Assembly (NCBI GenBank): GCA_947496695.1 | Contig: CANMEI010000005.1 | Location: forward strand, 186,001 to 250,000 | DNA length: 64,000 nt | Direction of reading: 5' to 3' | Source: an uncultured Cellulophaga sp. | GTDB taxonomy: Bacteria > Bacteroidota > Bacteroidia > Flavobacteriales > Flavobacteriaceae | Shown here: positions 45,241-54,222 of the stretch, piece after piece | How the letters are laid out: each line of letters starts with the position of its first letter | How positions within the stretch are numbered: the stretch's first letter is position 1 | Translations under genes and position numbers: made by a program | The notes under the pieces: model-generated | Told to the model about the DNA's origin: nothing | The model's input: the letters and a program-made list of their open reading frames with translations, nothing else | Database searches by the model: none

Positions 45241-46299
45241 ATGTCAAATAAACTTTTACTAACCTTAATGCTATTAGGTGGTTTAATCATCTCTTGTGGC
45301 GAAAAAGAAACTACTAAGAAAATAGAACCTATTGATGTGAAAGTCTTAATAATAGAAGGGAATACACAAGCTAAAAATAGCACAGAAAGTTTTCCTGGGA
45401 TTATTAAACCTTTAAAAACAACAAACCTAAGTTTTCAAGTATCTGGTGATATAACCAAGTTAGCCGTTAATTTGGGTGATTTTGTAAAAAAAGGACAAGT
45501 AATAGCTTCTATAAACCCAACATTATATAAAGAAAAATATGAAGCAAGTAAGGCTCAAGAAAACCTAGCCAAAGAAAATTATATGCGTATAAATGAGGTT
45601 TTCTTAAAAGGGAGTATTGCCGAAATTAAAATGTTAGAAGCAAAATCTAATTACGAGCAAGCACAAGCAGCAACTAATGCAGATTATAAAAATCTAAGTC
45701 ATACGACAATTACAGCTCCATTTAGTGGCTATGTTGGTAATAAATTAATGGAAGTTGGAGATATTGCATCACCAGGTGCACCTGTTATTGAATTGGTAGA
45801 TTTATCTAAAGTACAATCTATTATCTCATTATCAGACGTTGAAATAAACAATTATAGCACAGGTAATAAAGCTTCTGTAAATATTTCTGCAATTAATAAA
45901 GAGTTAACTGGTACTGTTACTGAAATTGCAGTACAATCGGGAAAACAGAATCCAGTGTACACTGCAAAAATTACAATAGAAAACCCCAATTTATTTTTAA
46001 AACCAGGAATGACTAGTACAAATTATATTGTAGGTTCTAGTACTAATAAAGAAGAGACAAATATTTCAAAAGTTATTAAACTTCCTGTGAATGTAGTATC
46101 TGTTTCTAATGACGGAGAAAACTTTGTTTATGTAGTAGATACACAAAATAATACCGCACAACAAAAAATAGTCGAAGTAGGTAAACTTTATAATGACGGT
46201 ATTGTTATAGAAAATGGATTAAATATAAATGATAAAGTTATAATCTCGGGTTACCATAAACTTACCAATAATACACCTGTTAATATTTTAAGTAACTAA
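45241..46299 (+). CDS. RND efflux periplasmic adaptor lipoprotein (second system)
   Basis: A 352-residue adaptor with a lipoprotein signal ending GGLIISC. The lipoyl-like motif is VNLGDFVKKGQVIASINP near 77, and the second half is ITAPFSGYVGNKLMEVGDIA near 160. A coiled-coil hairpin and barrel follow (VGSSTNKEETNISKVIK near 275). It is two bases after the TetR gene and two bases before the pump, so the four genes are one operon. Confidence 0.92.
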   Translation: MSNKLLLTLMLLGGLIISCGEKETTKKIEPIDVKVLIIEGNTQAKNSTESFPGIIKPLKTTNLSFQVSGDITKLAVNLGDFVKKGQVIASINPTLYKEKYEASKAQENLAKENYMRINEVFLKGSIAEIKMLEAKSNYEQAQAATNADYKNLSHTTITAPFSGYVGNKLMEVGDIASPGAPVIELVDLSKVQSIISLSDVEINNYSTGNKASVNISAINKELTGTVTEIAVQSGKQNPVYTAKITIENPNLFLKPGMTSTNYIVGSSTNKEETNISKVIKLPVNVVSVSNDGENFVYVVDTQNNTAQQKIVEVGKLYNDGIVIENGLNINDKVIISGYHKLTNNTPVNILSN

Positions 46300-46301
46300 A
46301 T

Positions 46302-49300
46302 ATGAAAGAAAAAGGATCACTTATTGAATGGGGAATGAAAAACACTGCTTTTCCTGTAGCATTAGCGGTAGTGTTTTTTATTATTGGGATTTTAGGGCTA
46401 ACTAACATGTCTAGAAATGAGTTTCCCGATTTTACCACCAGAACAGGACTTGTTGTTGGGTATTATCCTGGCGCAAGTACAGAAGAAGTAGAATCGCAGC
46501 TTACTTCAAAATTGGAAGAATATTTATTTAGTTTTAATGAGGTAGACAAAACAAAAACGTACTCATACTCACAAAATGGGATGAGTTATATATATGTAGA
46601 GATAGCTAATACAGTTAATAAAAATGAAACGCAACAGTTTTGGAATAAGCTAAAAAACAATCTATTTGTATTTCAACAAACATCATTACCAAAAGAAGTA
46701 CAAGGCGTAGTGGTTAATAGCGATTTTGGGAATACTGCGGCTATGATTTTAACTGTAGAATCAGAAAGTAGACCTTATAAAGATTTGCAGTTGCACGTTG
46801 AAGAAATTATTGATGACTTGCGAGGTATTGATGAAATGGCAAAAATTAGCTATTCAGGTGGCGTCAAGGAGCAAATTGCTGTTTATGTTGATCAAAATAG
46901 ATTGGCACAATTTGGTATAAGCCCTGCTGTATTAATGCAAAGTTTAAATACGGAAGGTGCAGTTAGAGTTGCAGGTGATTTAGAAACAGATAATTTAGAA
47001 ATTCCTATTCATATAAATGCATCATTAAATAATATTGCTAATGTAGCGCAGCATATAATAAAATCAGATGAAAATGGTAATGTAGTTAGGGTTAGCGATG
47101 TAGCAACGGTTAAACGTGAATATGAAGATCCAGATTCATATATTCAAACCAATGGTAATAAAGGTATTATAATCACTTTAGAAATGACTAAAGGAAATAA
47201 TATAGTTCAGTTTGGGGAAGAAATAGTAGAACATTTATCAAAATTAGAAGGTAATTTACCTAATGATATTAAAATAAATGTAATTGCAGATCAGCCTGAA
47301 GCCGTACATGAATCTATTTCACATTTTATGAAAGAGTTTGGTTACGCATTACTGGGGGTTATTTTGGTAAGTATGCTTTTGCTACCATTTCGTGTGGCAT
47401 CATTAGCCGCTGCAACGATTCCGATAACTATAGCTTCTACATTAGCGGTTATGTATCTTTTAGGAATGGAATTAAATACGGTAACTCTAGCAGCATTAAT
47501 AGTTGTTTTAGGTATTGTAGTGGATGATCCTATTGTTGTAATTGATAATTATATTGAAAAATTAGACGAAGGTAAAACAAGGTGGAATGCTGCGCTTGAG
47601 AGTGCAAAAGAACTATTTCCATCTGTATTTACAGCAACATTGGCAATATCTGCAACTTTTTTTCCATTAATGTTTTTTATGAGTGGTACGGCTAAAGATT
47701 TTTTAAGTACGTTTCCATGGACAATTTCTATAGCATTATTTTTATCGCTTACCATATCAATTTTATTAGTACCACATTTAAATACGGTATTTATAAAAAA
47801 AGGTTTACATGCAGATAAAAAAGAAGGTGAAGAGCATAAAAAATCTGTATTAGATAGAATTCAAACCTTTTTTAACAATAGTGTTAATAAGGCTATGAAG
47901 CATTATAAGATAACAGTAGTTGTTGGTGTGTTATCTATTGTTTTAGGAATGATTATATTTTCAAATGTAAGTCAAGAATTGTTCCCTATTGTTGAAAGAA
48001 ACCAATTTGCTGTTGAAGTAAATTTAAATAAATCTAGCAATTTAGAAGAAACAGCTAAAGTTGTCAATGAGTTTGAAAAAGTATTAGCTAATGATGATCG
48101 TGTAGTAAACTATACCAGTTTTATTGGTTCAAGTTCACCAAGGTTTCATATGGTATATGCGCCAAACTTACCGGCAAAAAATTATGCTCAAATATTAGTT
48201 ACTACAACTTCTGAAGATGCTACAGAAGAAGTATTGAGAGATTATGATGAAAAGTATGCTAAAAAATTCCCGAATGCTTATTTGAGAATGAAACAACTTA
48301 ATATGGTAGGTAAAGCAGCACCTATTGAAATTAAATTGTACGGTGATGATATAGCAGAATTAAAAAAGTATGGAGACTCTATAATTGATTTGGCCAGACA
48401 AACACCACAAAGCATTTGGTCTAGAACAGATTTTGGAGAGGTTTATAATAAAATTGGAGTAAAAATAAAAGAAGAGCAAGCTGCACAAGCAGGTGTTAGC
48501 AAAGAAGATATAGCTAATACCATTGCAATAAATATGGAAGGCTTGCAGGCGGCTCAAATTTATGATGGTAATTATGCTGTTAATATTAAAATAAAATCAG
48601 AAAATGTAAAAGCCAATACAATTTCAGAGCTAAAACAACTTTCTGTAATTGTGCCGTCAACAGGAAAAAGTATACCAATAACACAAGTTGCAACTATACA
48701 ACCAGAATGGGAACAAGAGCAAATTGTTAGGCAAAACGGTATTCGTTGTTTATCCGTAAGGGTAGATATTGAAAAAGGTGCCGTGGCAAATGTAGTATTA
48801 AGCAAAATAACGCCTAAAATTGAAAAATTAAATATACCAGATCATATTACTATTGAATATGGAGGTGAGTATGAACTGTCTCAAGAAAACTTAACACCAA
48901 TGGGTATTTCTTTATTGGTAAGTGTAGTTTTAATTATTTTGGTTCTTATATGGCACTTTAAATCATTTAAACACGCTATGTTAAGCTTTATAACAATGCC
49001 ACTAAGTATTTTAGGTGCAGCCACAGGCTTACTACTAATGCAATATCCATTTGGTTTTACCTCTTTCTTAGGAATTTTAGCTTTATGTGGTATTGTAGTT
49101 AGAAACGGAATTATTTTAATTGATTATGCAGATGAATTGCATCATCATCATGGTAAAACATTTAAAGAAGCTGCTATTTTATCTGCGGAACGTAGAATGA
49201 GACCTATTTTTTTAACTTCAGCGGCAGCGGCAGTAGGTGTAACACCAATGATTATTAGTAGATCTAGTTTATGGGGACCTTTAGGTACTGTAATTGCTTT

Positions 49301-49397
49301 TGGATTATTAGTATCTATGGTATTAACACTATATGTATTACCAATTTTATATTGGCTTTTCTTTAGATCAGATGAAAATAAGTCACATGAAGAATAA
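46302..49397 (+). CDS. RND efflux inner-membrane transporter (second system)
   Basis: The pump is 1031 residues with two copies of the six-helix plus periplasmic-loop unit. The proton-relay aspartates are at 408-409 in GIVVDDPIVVID. The opening SLIEWGMKNTAFPVALAVVF and the block GYYPGASTEEVESQ place it in a less AcrB-like branch of hydrophobe pumps, distinct from the pump at 12364. It has a His-rich turn LHHHHGK at about residue 945, unusual but probably surface-exposed. Regulation is expected through the upstream TetR. The substrate is unknown. Confidence 0.93.
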   Translation: MKEKGSLIEWGMKNTAFPVALAVVFFIIGILGLTNMSRNEFPDFTTRTGLVVGYYPGASTEEVESQLTSKLEEYLFSFNEVDKTKTYSYSQNGMSYIYVEIANTVNKNETQQFWNKLKNNLFVFQQTSLPKEVQGVVVNSDFGNTAAMILTVESESRPYKDLQLHVEEIIDDLRGIDEMAKISYSGGVKEQIAVYVDQNRLAQFGISPAVLMQSLNTEGAVRVAGDLETDNLEIPIHINASLNNIANVAQHIIKSDENGNVVRVSDVATVKREYEDPDSYIQTNGNKGIIITLEMTKGNNIVQFGEEIVEHLSKLEGNLPNDIKINVIADQPEAVHESISHFMKEFGYALLGVILVSMLLLPFRVASLAAATIPITIASTLAVMYLLGMELNTVTLAALIVVLGIVVDDPIVVIDNYIEKLDEGKTRWNAALESAKELFPSVFTATLAISATFFPLMFFMSGTAKDFLSTFPWTISIALFLSLTISILLVPHLNTVFIKKGLHADKKEGEEHKKSVLDRIQTFFNNSVNKAMKHYKITVVVGVLSIVLGMIIFSNVSQELFPIVERNQFAVEVNLNKSSNLEETAKVVNEFEKVLANDDRVVNYTSFIGSSSPRFHMVYAPNLPAKNYAQILVTTTSEDATEEVLRDYDEKYAKKFPNAYLRMKQLNMVGKAAPIEIKLYGDDIAELKKYGDSIIDLARQTPQSIWSRTDFGEVYNKIGVKIKEEQAAQAGVSKEDIANTIAINMEGLQAAQIYDGNYAVNIKIKSENVKANTISELKQLSVIVPSTGKSIPITQVATIQPEWEQEQIVRQNGIRCLSVRVDIEKGAVANVVLSKITPKIEKLNIPDHITIEYGGEYELSQENLTPMGISLLVSVVLIILVLIWHFKSFKHAMLSFITMPLSILGAATGLLLMQYPFGFTSFLGILALCGIVVRNGIILIDYADELHHHHGKTFKEAAILSAERRMRPIFLTSAAAAVGVTPMIISRSSLWGPLGTVIAFGLLVSMVLTLYVLPILYWLFFRSDENKSHEE

Positions 49398-49427
49398 GGC
49401 AGTTAAATCAATAACAATATTAAAATT

Positions 49428-50759
49428 ATGAATTCTATATATAAATCAAAATCAAAATTTATAAGTTGTTTATTCTTGTTTTTATTCTGTTTTATAACAA
49501 GTAATGCACAAGAAAAACAATTAGATTTAGAGGGCTTAAAAAAGCAAGCTTTAAAACACAGCAAGGCTATTAAAAATGATTCTCTTGAAATTGTAAGAGC
49601 TGAGTTAGTTAAAAAGGAAGCTTTTGATAATTATTTTCCAGAAGTAAGTGCAACAGGTTTTGCAATTTATGGCTTTGACTATTTAGTGCCTGCTATACCT
49701 ACTTATTTACCTGATGGTATTGATAATGTGTACAGTGTTGGGGTAACAGCGTCGGAAGCAATTTATGCCGGAGGAAAAGTAAAAATTGGAAATAAATTAG
49801 CTGAAATACAATTAGATGCACAAAAAATAAGTCATGAAACTTCAATTGATTCTGTAATGCTTAATGTAGAATTAAAATTTTGGCAGTTAATTCAATTACA
49901 AGAAAAACAAAAGGTAGTAAAAGCAGGTAAAACTTATTTAAATGAACTTTTAAAACAACAAGAAGATTTATTAAATGCTGGTTTAATTTCAGAAAGTCAG
50001 ATGCTACAAGTAAAAGTTGAAAAAAGTGGTATTTTATTAAATGAGCTAGAACTAACCAACTTAAGAAAAATTGCGCTTTTAGATTTATCACTTTACGTAG
50101 GGATTCCTTTTGACACTACGATGGTAGCAAAAAACCAAAATTACGATGATATATTGGCTTCAACATTTAAATACAATACACCAAATGTAGATTTACCAAA
50201 TAATAAATTGTATCAATTATCAGAAAAACAAGTAGATGCGGCTAGTTTGCAAATTAAAAATGAAAAAGCAGATTTATTACCACAAGTTGCTGTGGGTGTT
50301 AATGCATCACATGTTAGTTCATTTAATAATCAGTTTGATGGAGTAACACAACCTATAGCCTTTGGTACTGTATCAGTTCCTATTTCTGCATTTTGGGGTA
50401 AAGAAAAGAAGAAAATTAAACAGCGTGAAGTAGAGCTCGAAATTGCACAGAATAATTTTGATGATACCAAAGATCAATTAACAAAGTATATCATGAAAAA
50501 CTGGTATGATTTGGAAAGTGCAGCTAAAGAAATTCAATATTCTCAAGACAAAGTAGCTTATGCATCTCAAAACTTGAAATCGCAAAGAGATAATTATAAT
50601 AGTGGTTTAAGTAATTTAAGTGATTTGTTAAGTGCAAGACAAACAAAAGAAGAGGCCGATGCTGACTTAGTTAGTACGTATGCAAATTATAAAGAAAAAG
50701 AAGCAAGGTATTTGTATAGTATTAATGAAATTGAAATACCAACAGTTACATCTAATTAA
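49428..50759 (+). CDS. TolC-like outer-membrane efflux protein (second system)
   Basis: A 443-residue protein with a signal peptide (LFLFLFCFITSNAQ) and two outer-efflux-protein halves of long coiled helices (residues 25-225 and 260-435). Unlike the channel at 15569 it has no lipid Cys, so it is a plain TolC type. It follows the pump by 30 bases and is the last gene of the TetR operon, ahead of a strong terminator. Confidence 0.9.
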   Translation: MNSIYKSKSKFISCLFLFLFCFITSNAQEKQLDLEGLKKQALKHSKAIKNDSLEIVRAELVKKEAFDNYFPEVSATGFAIYGFDYLVPAIPTYLPDGIDNVYSVGVTASEAIYAGGKVKIGNKLAEIQLDAQKISHETSIDSVMLNVELKFWQLIQLQEKQKVVKAGKTYLNELLKQQEDLLNAGLISESQMLQVKVEKSGILLNELELTNLRKIALLDLSLYVGIPFDTTMVAKNQNYDDILASTFKYNTPNVDLPNNKLYQLSEKQVDAASLQIKNEKADLLPQVAVGVNASHVSSFNNQFDGVTQPIAFGTVSVPISAFWGKEKKKIKQREVELEIAQNNFDDTKDQLTKYIMKNWYDLESAAKEIQYSQDKVAYASQNLKSQRDNYNSGLSNLSDLLSARQTKEEADADLVSTYANYKEKEARYLYSINEIEIPTVTSN

Positions 50760-50792
50760 TAGCTTGTAGTTATTAATTTTGTAAGAATATTT

Positions 50793-50827
50793 AGGGTTTT
50801 AGCATTTTTAGCTAAAACCCTTTTTTT
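50793..50827 (+). terminator. Terminator of the TetR-RND operon
   Basis: GGGTTTTAGC pairs perfectly with GCTAAAACCC around ATTTTTA, followed by seven T. Confidence 0.9.
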
Positions 50828-50993
50828 GTATTTGATAATTTTATGTACTTGAAAATTAGATTATTTTAATAATTGTTTTAATTTATTACCTGTAATATTT
50901 TAACACTTATTTGGTAGTCTAAAGTTTTGTTAAACGGTGCTAAACTGAGTTAAGCATTCTTAAATTTATTAAGACACTATAAAATCCAGTATT

Positions 50994-51077
50994 ATGAAAA
51001 AGATATATCCGGTAACAAGGCGAGATTTTATAAGATTATCAAGTACAGTGGCATTAGTAGCAACAGTTTTGCCCTAA
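50994..51077 (+). pseudogene. Remnant: twin-arginine signal peptide without a cargo
   Basis: A 27-residue frame reads MKKIYPVTRRDFIRLSSTVA then LVATVLP and stops. The RRDFIRLSS block is a twin-arginine (Tat) signal, which always precedes a folded, often cofactor-containing protein. No such protein follows: after the stop the sequence is short and non-coding. It is probably the 5' end of a deleted secreted oxidoreductase or similar gene. It is not translated usefully on its own. Confidence 0.55.
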
Positions 51078-51138
51078 GATATATTAAAAGAGTATTCCGA
51101 TAAAAAAATGTATTACTAACAAAATTAAAATGCTATAA

Positions 51139-51237
51139 AAAAAATTATTTTCAATTTCCTTATTTGTAATTAGTTTACAAATATTATATGCACATCCTAA
51201 AACAGCACATCATACACATGATTCTTTTTTCAGTTGA
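51139..51237 (+). pseudogene. Remnant: small His-rich secreted peptide gene
   Basis: The open frame reads KKLFSISLFVISLQILYAHP then KTAHHTHDSFFS and stops. It looks like a signal peptide followed by a His-rich start, but no start codon is in frame: an in-frame TAA (51136-51138) directly precedes it. It is probably a decayed gene, and the His cluster suggests a metal-related small protein. It lies in the 570-base gap between the RND terminator and the photolyase promoter; I see nothing else in that gap. Confidence 0.4.
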
Positions 51238-51270
51238 ATTTGATTGAATTAATAATTTTTGTTTAAGTTT

Positions 51271-51301
51271 TTTGTAAAAACATTAAACATTATTATTTTT
51301 G
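51271..51301 (+). promoter_or_regulatory. Bacteroidota-type promoter of the photolyase operon
   Basis: TTTG (51271-51274) stands exactly 19 bases before TATTTTTG (51294-51301). Both elements and the spacing match the -33/-7 consensus of Bacteroidota. The box ends 28 bases before the photolyase start. It is the best promoter in the window. Confidence 0.65.
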
Positions 51302-51329
51302 ATACAAACAATAATAGATAGCTGTAACA

Positions 51330-52448
51330 ATGCCTGTAAGTTTCAATCCTTCTTTATTTCCTGTATTATATTCTGATATTATAGAAAGGATAAATACTGT
51401 TGACCCTATTAAATATAGCGATACGCGTAATTATATAAATGGCAATGTTTCATACTTATCACCATATATATCTAGAGGAGTTATTTCAACTAAGTTAATT
51501 TTGGATAATATTTTGACAAGAGGGTATAACCCAAAACAAATTGAAAAGTTTATACAAGAGTTAGCATGGAGAGATTATTGGCAACAAGTTTGGTTGCATA
51601 AGGGCGAGACTATTAATTCCGATTTAAAAAACAAACAACATCCAATTACAAACACATTAATTCCTAAAGCTATTTCAGAAGCGGAAACTGGTATTGTAGC
51701 AATTGATAATGCTATTAAGGAGTTTTATGATACTGGTTATTTGCATAACCATGTAAGAATGTATATAGCTTCTATATGTAGTAATGTAGCTAAAAGTCAT
51801 TGGAAATATCCTGCTAAATGGATGTATTATTATCTTTTAGATGCAGATTGGGCTAGTAATTCATTAAGTTGGCAATGGGTTGCAGGAACAAATTCAAATA
51901 AAAAATATGTTGCTAATCAAGAAAATATTAATAAGTACTGCTTAACTAAACAACAACATACATTTTTAGATATAGCTTATGAAGATTTTAATACTTTACA
52001 AGTGCCTAAGGTTTTAAAACCTACAACTGAAGTTGTTTTAAAAACATCATTACCAATAGCAAATAGTATTTTTTTAGATAGTAATTTACCAACCTGTATT
52101 TATAATTTTTATAATCTTGATCCACTTTGGAAAAAAGATATTCAAGTAAATAGAGTTTTATTGTTAGAGCCTTCTGTGTTTGAAAAATACCCTATATCTC
52201 AAAAAACATTGAATTTTATTTTAAGCTTAGCTAAAGAAAACATACCTAACATTCAAGTTTATATAGGTGAGTTTACAAATTTGGTTAATACATACGGTAT
52301 TAATAATGATATATTTTATAAAGAGCATCCTTTAAATAAAGCTTATAAAGGAAAAGAAGAACCAAGAGATTGGATGTTTAAGGTAAATGGTTATTACCCT
52401 TCTTTTTTTTCATTTTGGAAAAAATGTAAAAAAGAACTTCTTAGTTAA
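51330..52448 (+). CDS. Photolyase-like FAD-domain protein without an N-terminal antenna domain
   Basis: This 372-residue protein starts at once with the FAD-binding part of cryptochrome/photolyase proteins: [20 protein letters not shown] near residue 30, [14 protein letters not shown] near 69, [14 protein letters not shown] near 139, and [19 protein letters not shown] near 174-192. The usual N-terminal Rossmann antenna domain (about 200 residues) is missing. Instead a C-terminal alpha/beta stretch follows ([30 protein letters not shown]; 255-372) that resembles a Rossmann-type unit. It may be a reordered photolyase or a relative with another role. It leads a three-gene operon. Confidence 0.8.
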   Translation: MPVSFNPSLFPVLYSDIIERINTVDPIKYSDTRNYINGNVSYLSPYISRGVISTKLILDNILTRGYNPKQIEKFIQELAWRDYWQQVWLHKGETINSDLKNKQHPITNTLIPKAISEAETGIVAIDNAIKEFYDTGYLHNHVRMYIASICSNVAKSHWKYPAKWMYYYLLDADWASNSLSWQWVAGTNSNKKYVANQENINKYCLTKQQHTFLDIAYEDFNTLQVPKVLKPTTEVVLKTSLPIANSIFLDSNLPTCIYNFYNLDPLWKKDIQVNRVLLLEPSVFEKYPISQKTLNFILSLAKENIPNIQVYIGEFTNLVNTYGINNDIFYKEHPLNKAYKGKEEPRDWMFKVNGYYPSFFSFWKKCKKELLS

Positions 52449-52468
52449 GAATACTAGTTTATCTATCA

Positions 52469-52597
52469 ATGAAAAAAGAGCATCTGCCTAAAAAAATATG
52501 TATAGTTTGTAACAGGTCATTTACTTGGCGTAAAAAATGGGAAAAGAATTGGGATGAGGTAAAATATTGTAGTGAACGCTGTAGAAGAAATAAATAA
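52469..52597 (+). CDS. DUF2256 small zinc-ribbon-like protein
   Basis: A 42-residue basic protein: [20 protein letters not shown] and then [10 protein letters not shown]. The CxxC and CxxxC pairs suggest a zinc ribbon. DUF2256 genes are usually next to photolyase or cryptochrome genes, as here. It starts 20 bases after the FAD-domain gene and ends five bases before the next. Its function is unknown; a DNA-binding or accessory role is a guess. Confidence 0.88.
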   Translation: MKKEHLPKKICIVCNRSFTWRKKWEKNWDEVKYCSERCRRNK

Positions 52598-52602
52598 AAG
52601 TT

Positions 52603-54087
52603 ATGAAGGTAGTAAATCTAATTTTTCCACATCAATTATTTAGAGAGTCTCCAATTTTTGATAAAAAAGCTCCTATATATTTAATTGAAGAGTTTTTATT
52701 TTTCAAACAATATTCTTTTCACAAACAAAAAATAGCATTTCATAGAGCTACTATGAAATGTTATTATGATTATTTAAAAAAATTAAAATTTACGGTTCAT
52801 TATATTGAATCTTTAGAAGAAGAATCTGATATCCGGATGCTAATTCCAGAATTAAAGAATAAAGGAGTTACACATATTAATTATATAGATCCAACTGATT
52901 ATTGGCTTCAAAAAAGAATAGTAGAGAAGTGTAGTGAACTTAAAATAACTACTACTGTTTATAATTCTCCAATGTTTTTAAATACAAAAGATGATAATGC
53001 TAGTTTTTTTAAAGTAGATAAAAAGAAATTTCATCAGCATACATTTTATATAGAACAACGCAAAAGATATAGAATTTTAATTGATAATAAAGGAGGGCCA
53101 GTTGGTGGTAAATGGTCTTTTGATGATGAGAACAGAAAAAAATATCCAGCAAAAAAAACACCACCAACAATTTACTATCCTGATGCTGATATTTATTTTA
53201 AAGAAGCAAAGCTATATGTTGAAGAGAACTTTTCTAACAACTTAGGACAGTTGACGGATAATGCTTTATACCCAACAAATTTTGCGGTAACTGAAGAATG
53301 GTTAAATCAGTTTTTTGAACATCGTTTTATGGAATTTGGTATTTATGAAGATGCAATTGTAGCTGAAAATAGTATTCTAAATCATAGTGTTTTAACGCCC
53401 ATGTTAAACGTAGGTTTAATAACTCCTAAAGATATTATTGATGCTTCTTTAATTTATTCAAAAGATAATAATGTCCCAATTAATTCTACAGAGGGTTTTA
53501 TAAGACAAATTATTGGTTGGCGAGAATTTATAAGAGGAATTTATGAAGTGAAAGGAACTCAAGTACGCACGACTAACTTCTGGAATTTTAAAAATAAGAT
53601 ACCAAAATCATTTTATGAAGGTACCACAGGCATCGTTCCTATTGACAAAACAATTAAAAAGATTTTAAGAACTGGCTATTGCCATCATATAGAGCGTTTA
53701 ATGGTTTTGGGGAATTTCATGGTGTTGTGCGAATTTGATCCTGATGAGGTGTATAAGTGGTTTATGGAACTATTTATTGATGCTTATGATTGGGTTATGG
53801 TAGCTAATGTGTATGGTATGAGCCAATTTGCTGATGGTGGTTTAATGGCGACAAAACCCTATATCAGTGGAAGTAATTATTTAAAAAAAATGAGTGATTA
53901 TAAAAAAGGAGAATGGCAAAATACATGGGATGGTTTGTTTTGGAGATTTATGGATAAACATAGAAGTTTCTTTTTATCAAATCCTCGTTTGGGCATGTTA
54001 GTACACATGTTTGATAAAATGCCAACTGAAAAAAGACAAGAACATATAGAAAATGGTGAAAGGTATTTGGCTTTATTATCTGAATAA
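52603..54087 (+). CDS. FeS-BCP/(6-4)-photolyase-related protein lacking the Fe-S cysteines
   Basis: A protein of 494 residues of the deoxyribodipyrimidine-photolyase-related family (PhrB/CryB type). Features are the N-terminal Rossmann part (VNLIFPHQLFRESP, FHRATMKCYYDYLKK), then TEGFIRQIIGWREFIRGIYE near 301, HHIERLMVLGNF near 361 and DGGLMATKPYISGSNYLKKM near 411-430. In PhrB the [4Fe-4S] cluster is held by four cysteines, one near a GMxCL block and three after MSDY. Here that first block reads TGIVPI, and after MSDY (430-433) comes KKGEWQNTWDGLFW with no cysteine and a shorter loop. It would be cluster-free but may still bind FAD and pyrimidine-type cofactors. It is the last gene of the photolyase operon. 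Confidence 0.85.
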   Translation: MKVVNLIFPHQLFRESPIFDKKAPIYLIEEFLFFKQYSFHKQKIAFHRATMKCYYDYLKKLKFTVHYIESLEEESDIRMLIPELKNKGVTHINYIDPTDYWLQKRIVEKCSELKITTTVYNSPMFLNTKDDNASFFKVDKKKFHQHTFYIEQRKRYRILIDNKGGPVGGKWSFDDENRKKYPAKKTPPTIYYPDADIYFKEAKLYVEENFSNNLGQLTDNALYPTNFAVTEEWLNQFFEHRFMEFGIYEDAIVAENSILNHSVLTPMLNVGLITPKDIIDASLIYSKDNNVPINSTEGFIRQIIGWREFIRGIYEVKGTQVRTTNFWNFKNKIPKSFYEGTTGIVPIDKTIKKILRTGYCHHIERLMVLGNFMVLCEFDPDEVYKWFMELFIDAYDWVMVANVYGMSQFADGGLMATKPYISGSNYLKKMSDYKKGEWQNTWDGLFWRFMDKHRSFFLSNPRLGMLVHMFDKMPTEKRQEHIENGERYLALLSE

Positions 54088-54094
54088 TTGAAAT

Positions 54095-54131
54095 TTCTAA
54101 ATATAACAAAAAACCTTTGTTTTATTTAGAA
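54095..54131. terminator. Stem-loop after the photolyase operon
   Basis: TTCTAAATATAACAAA (54095-54110) pairs with TTTGTTTTATTTAGAA (54116-54131), with one T-T mismatch and an AAACC loop. The position right after the stop suggests termination. There is no T-run, so an operator or weak terminator is also possible. Confidence 0.5.
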
Positions 54132-54169
54132 TAAATTAAAATAAGCTTTATTTATTAAGATTTGGACAG

Positions 54170-54177
54170 TATATTTG
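54170..54177 (+). promoter_or_regulatory. Bacteroidota -7 box for the DUF4856-imelysin operon
   Basis: TATATTTG matches TAnnTTTG, 45 bases before the ATG at 54223. TTTA stands 19 bases upstream where TTTG would be expected. Confidence 0.5.
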
Positions 54178-54222
54178 TCGCATAAATATCAGATTTAATA
54201 AAATAAATCTAAACAAAACTCA

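Noticed and set aside
54095..54131. TTATTTAGA half-site as a Fur box for the imelysin operon
   Set aside because: The sequence is better explained as one arm of a 16-base stem-loop, and the two Fur-like halves do not match a known 19-base box.
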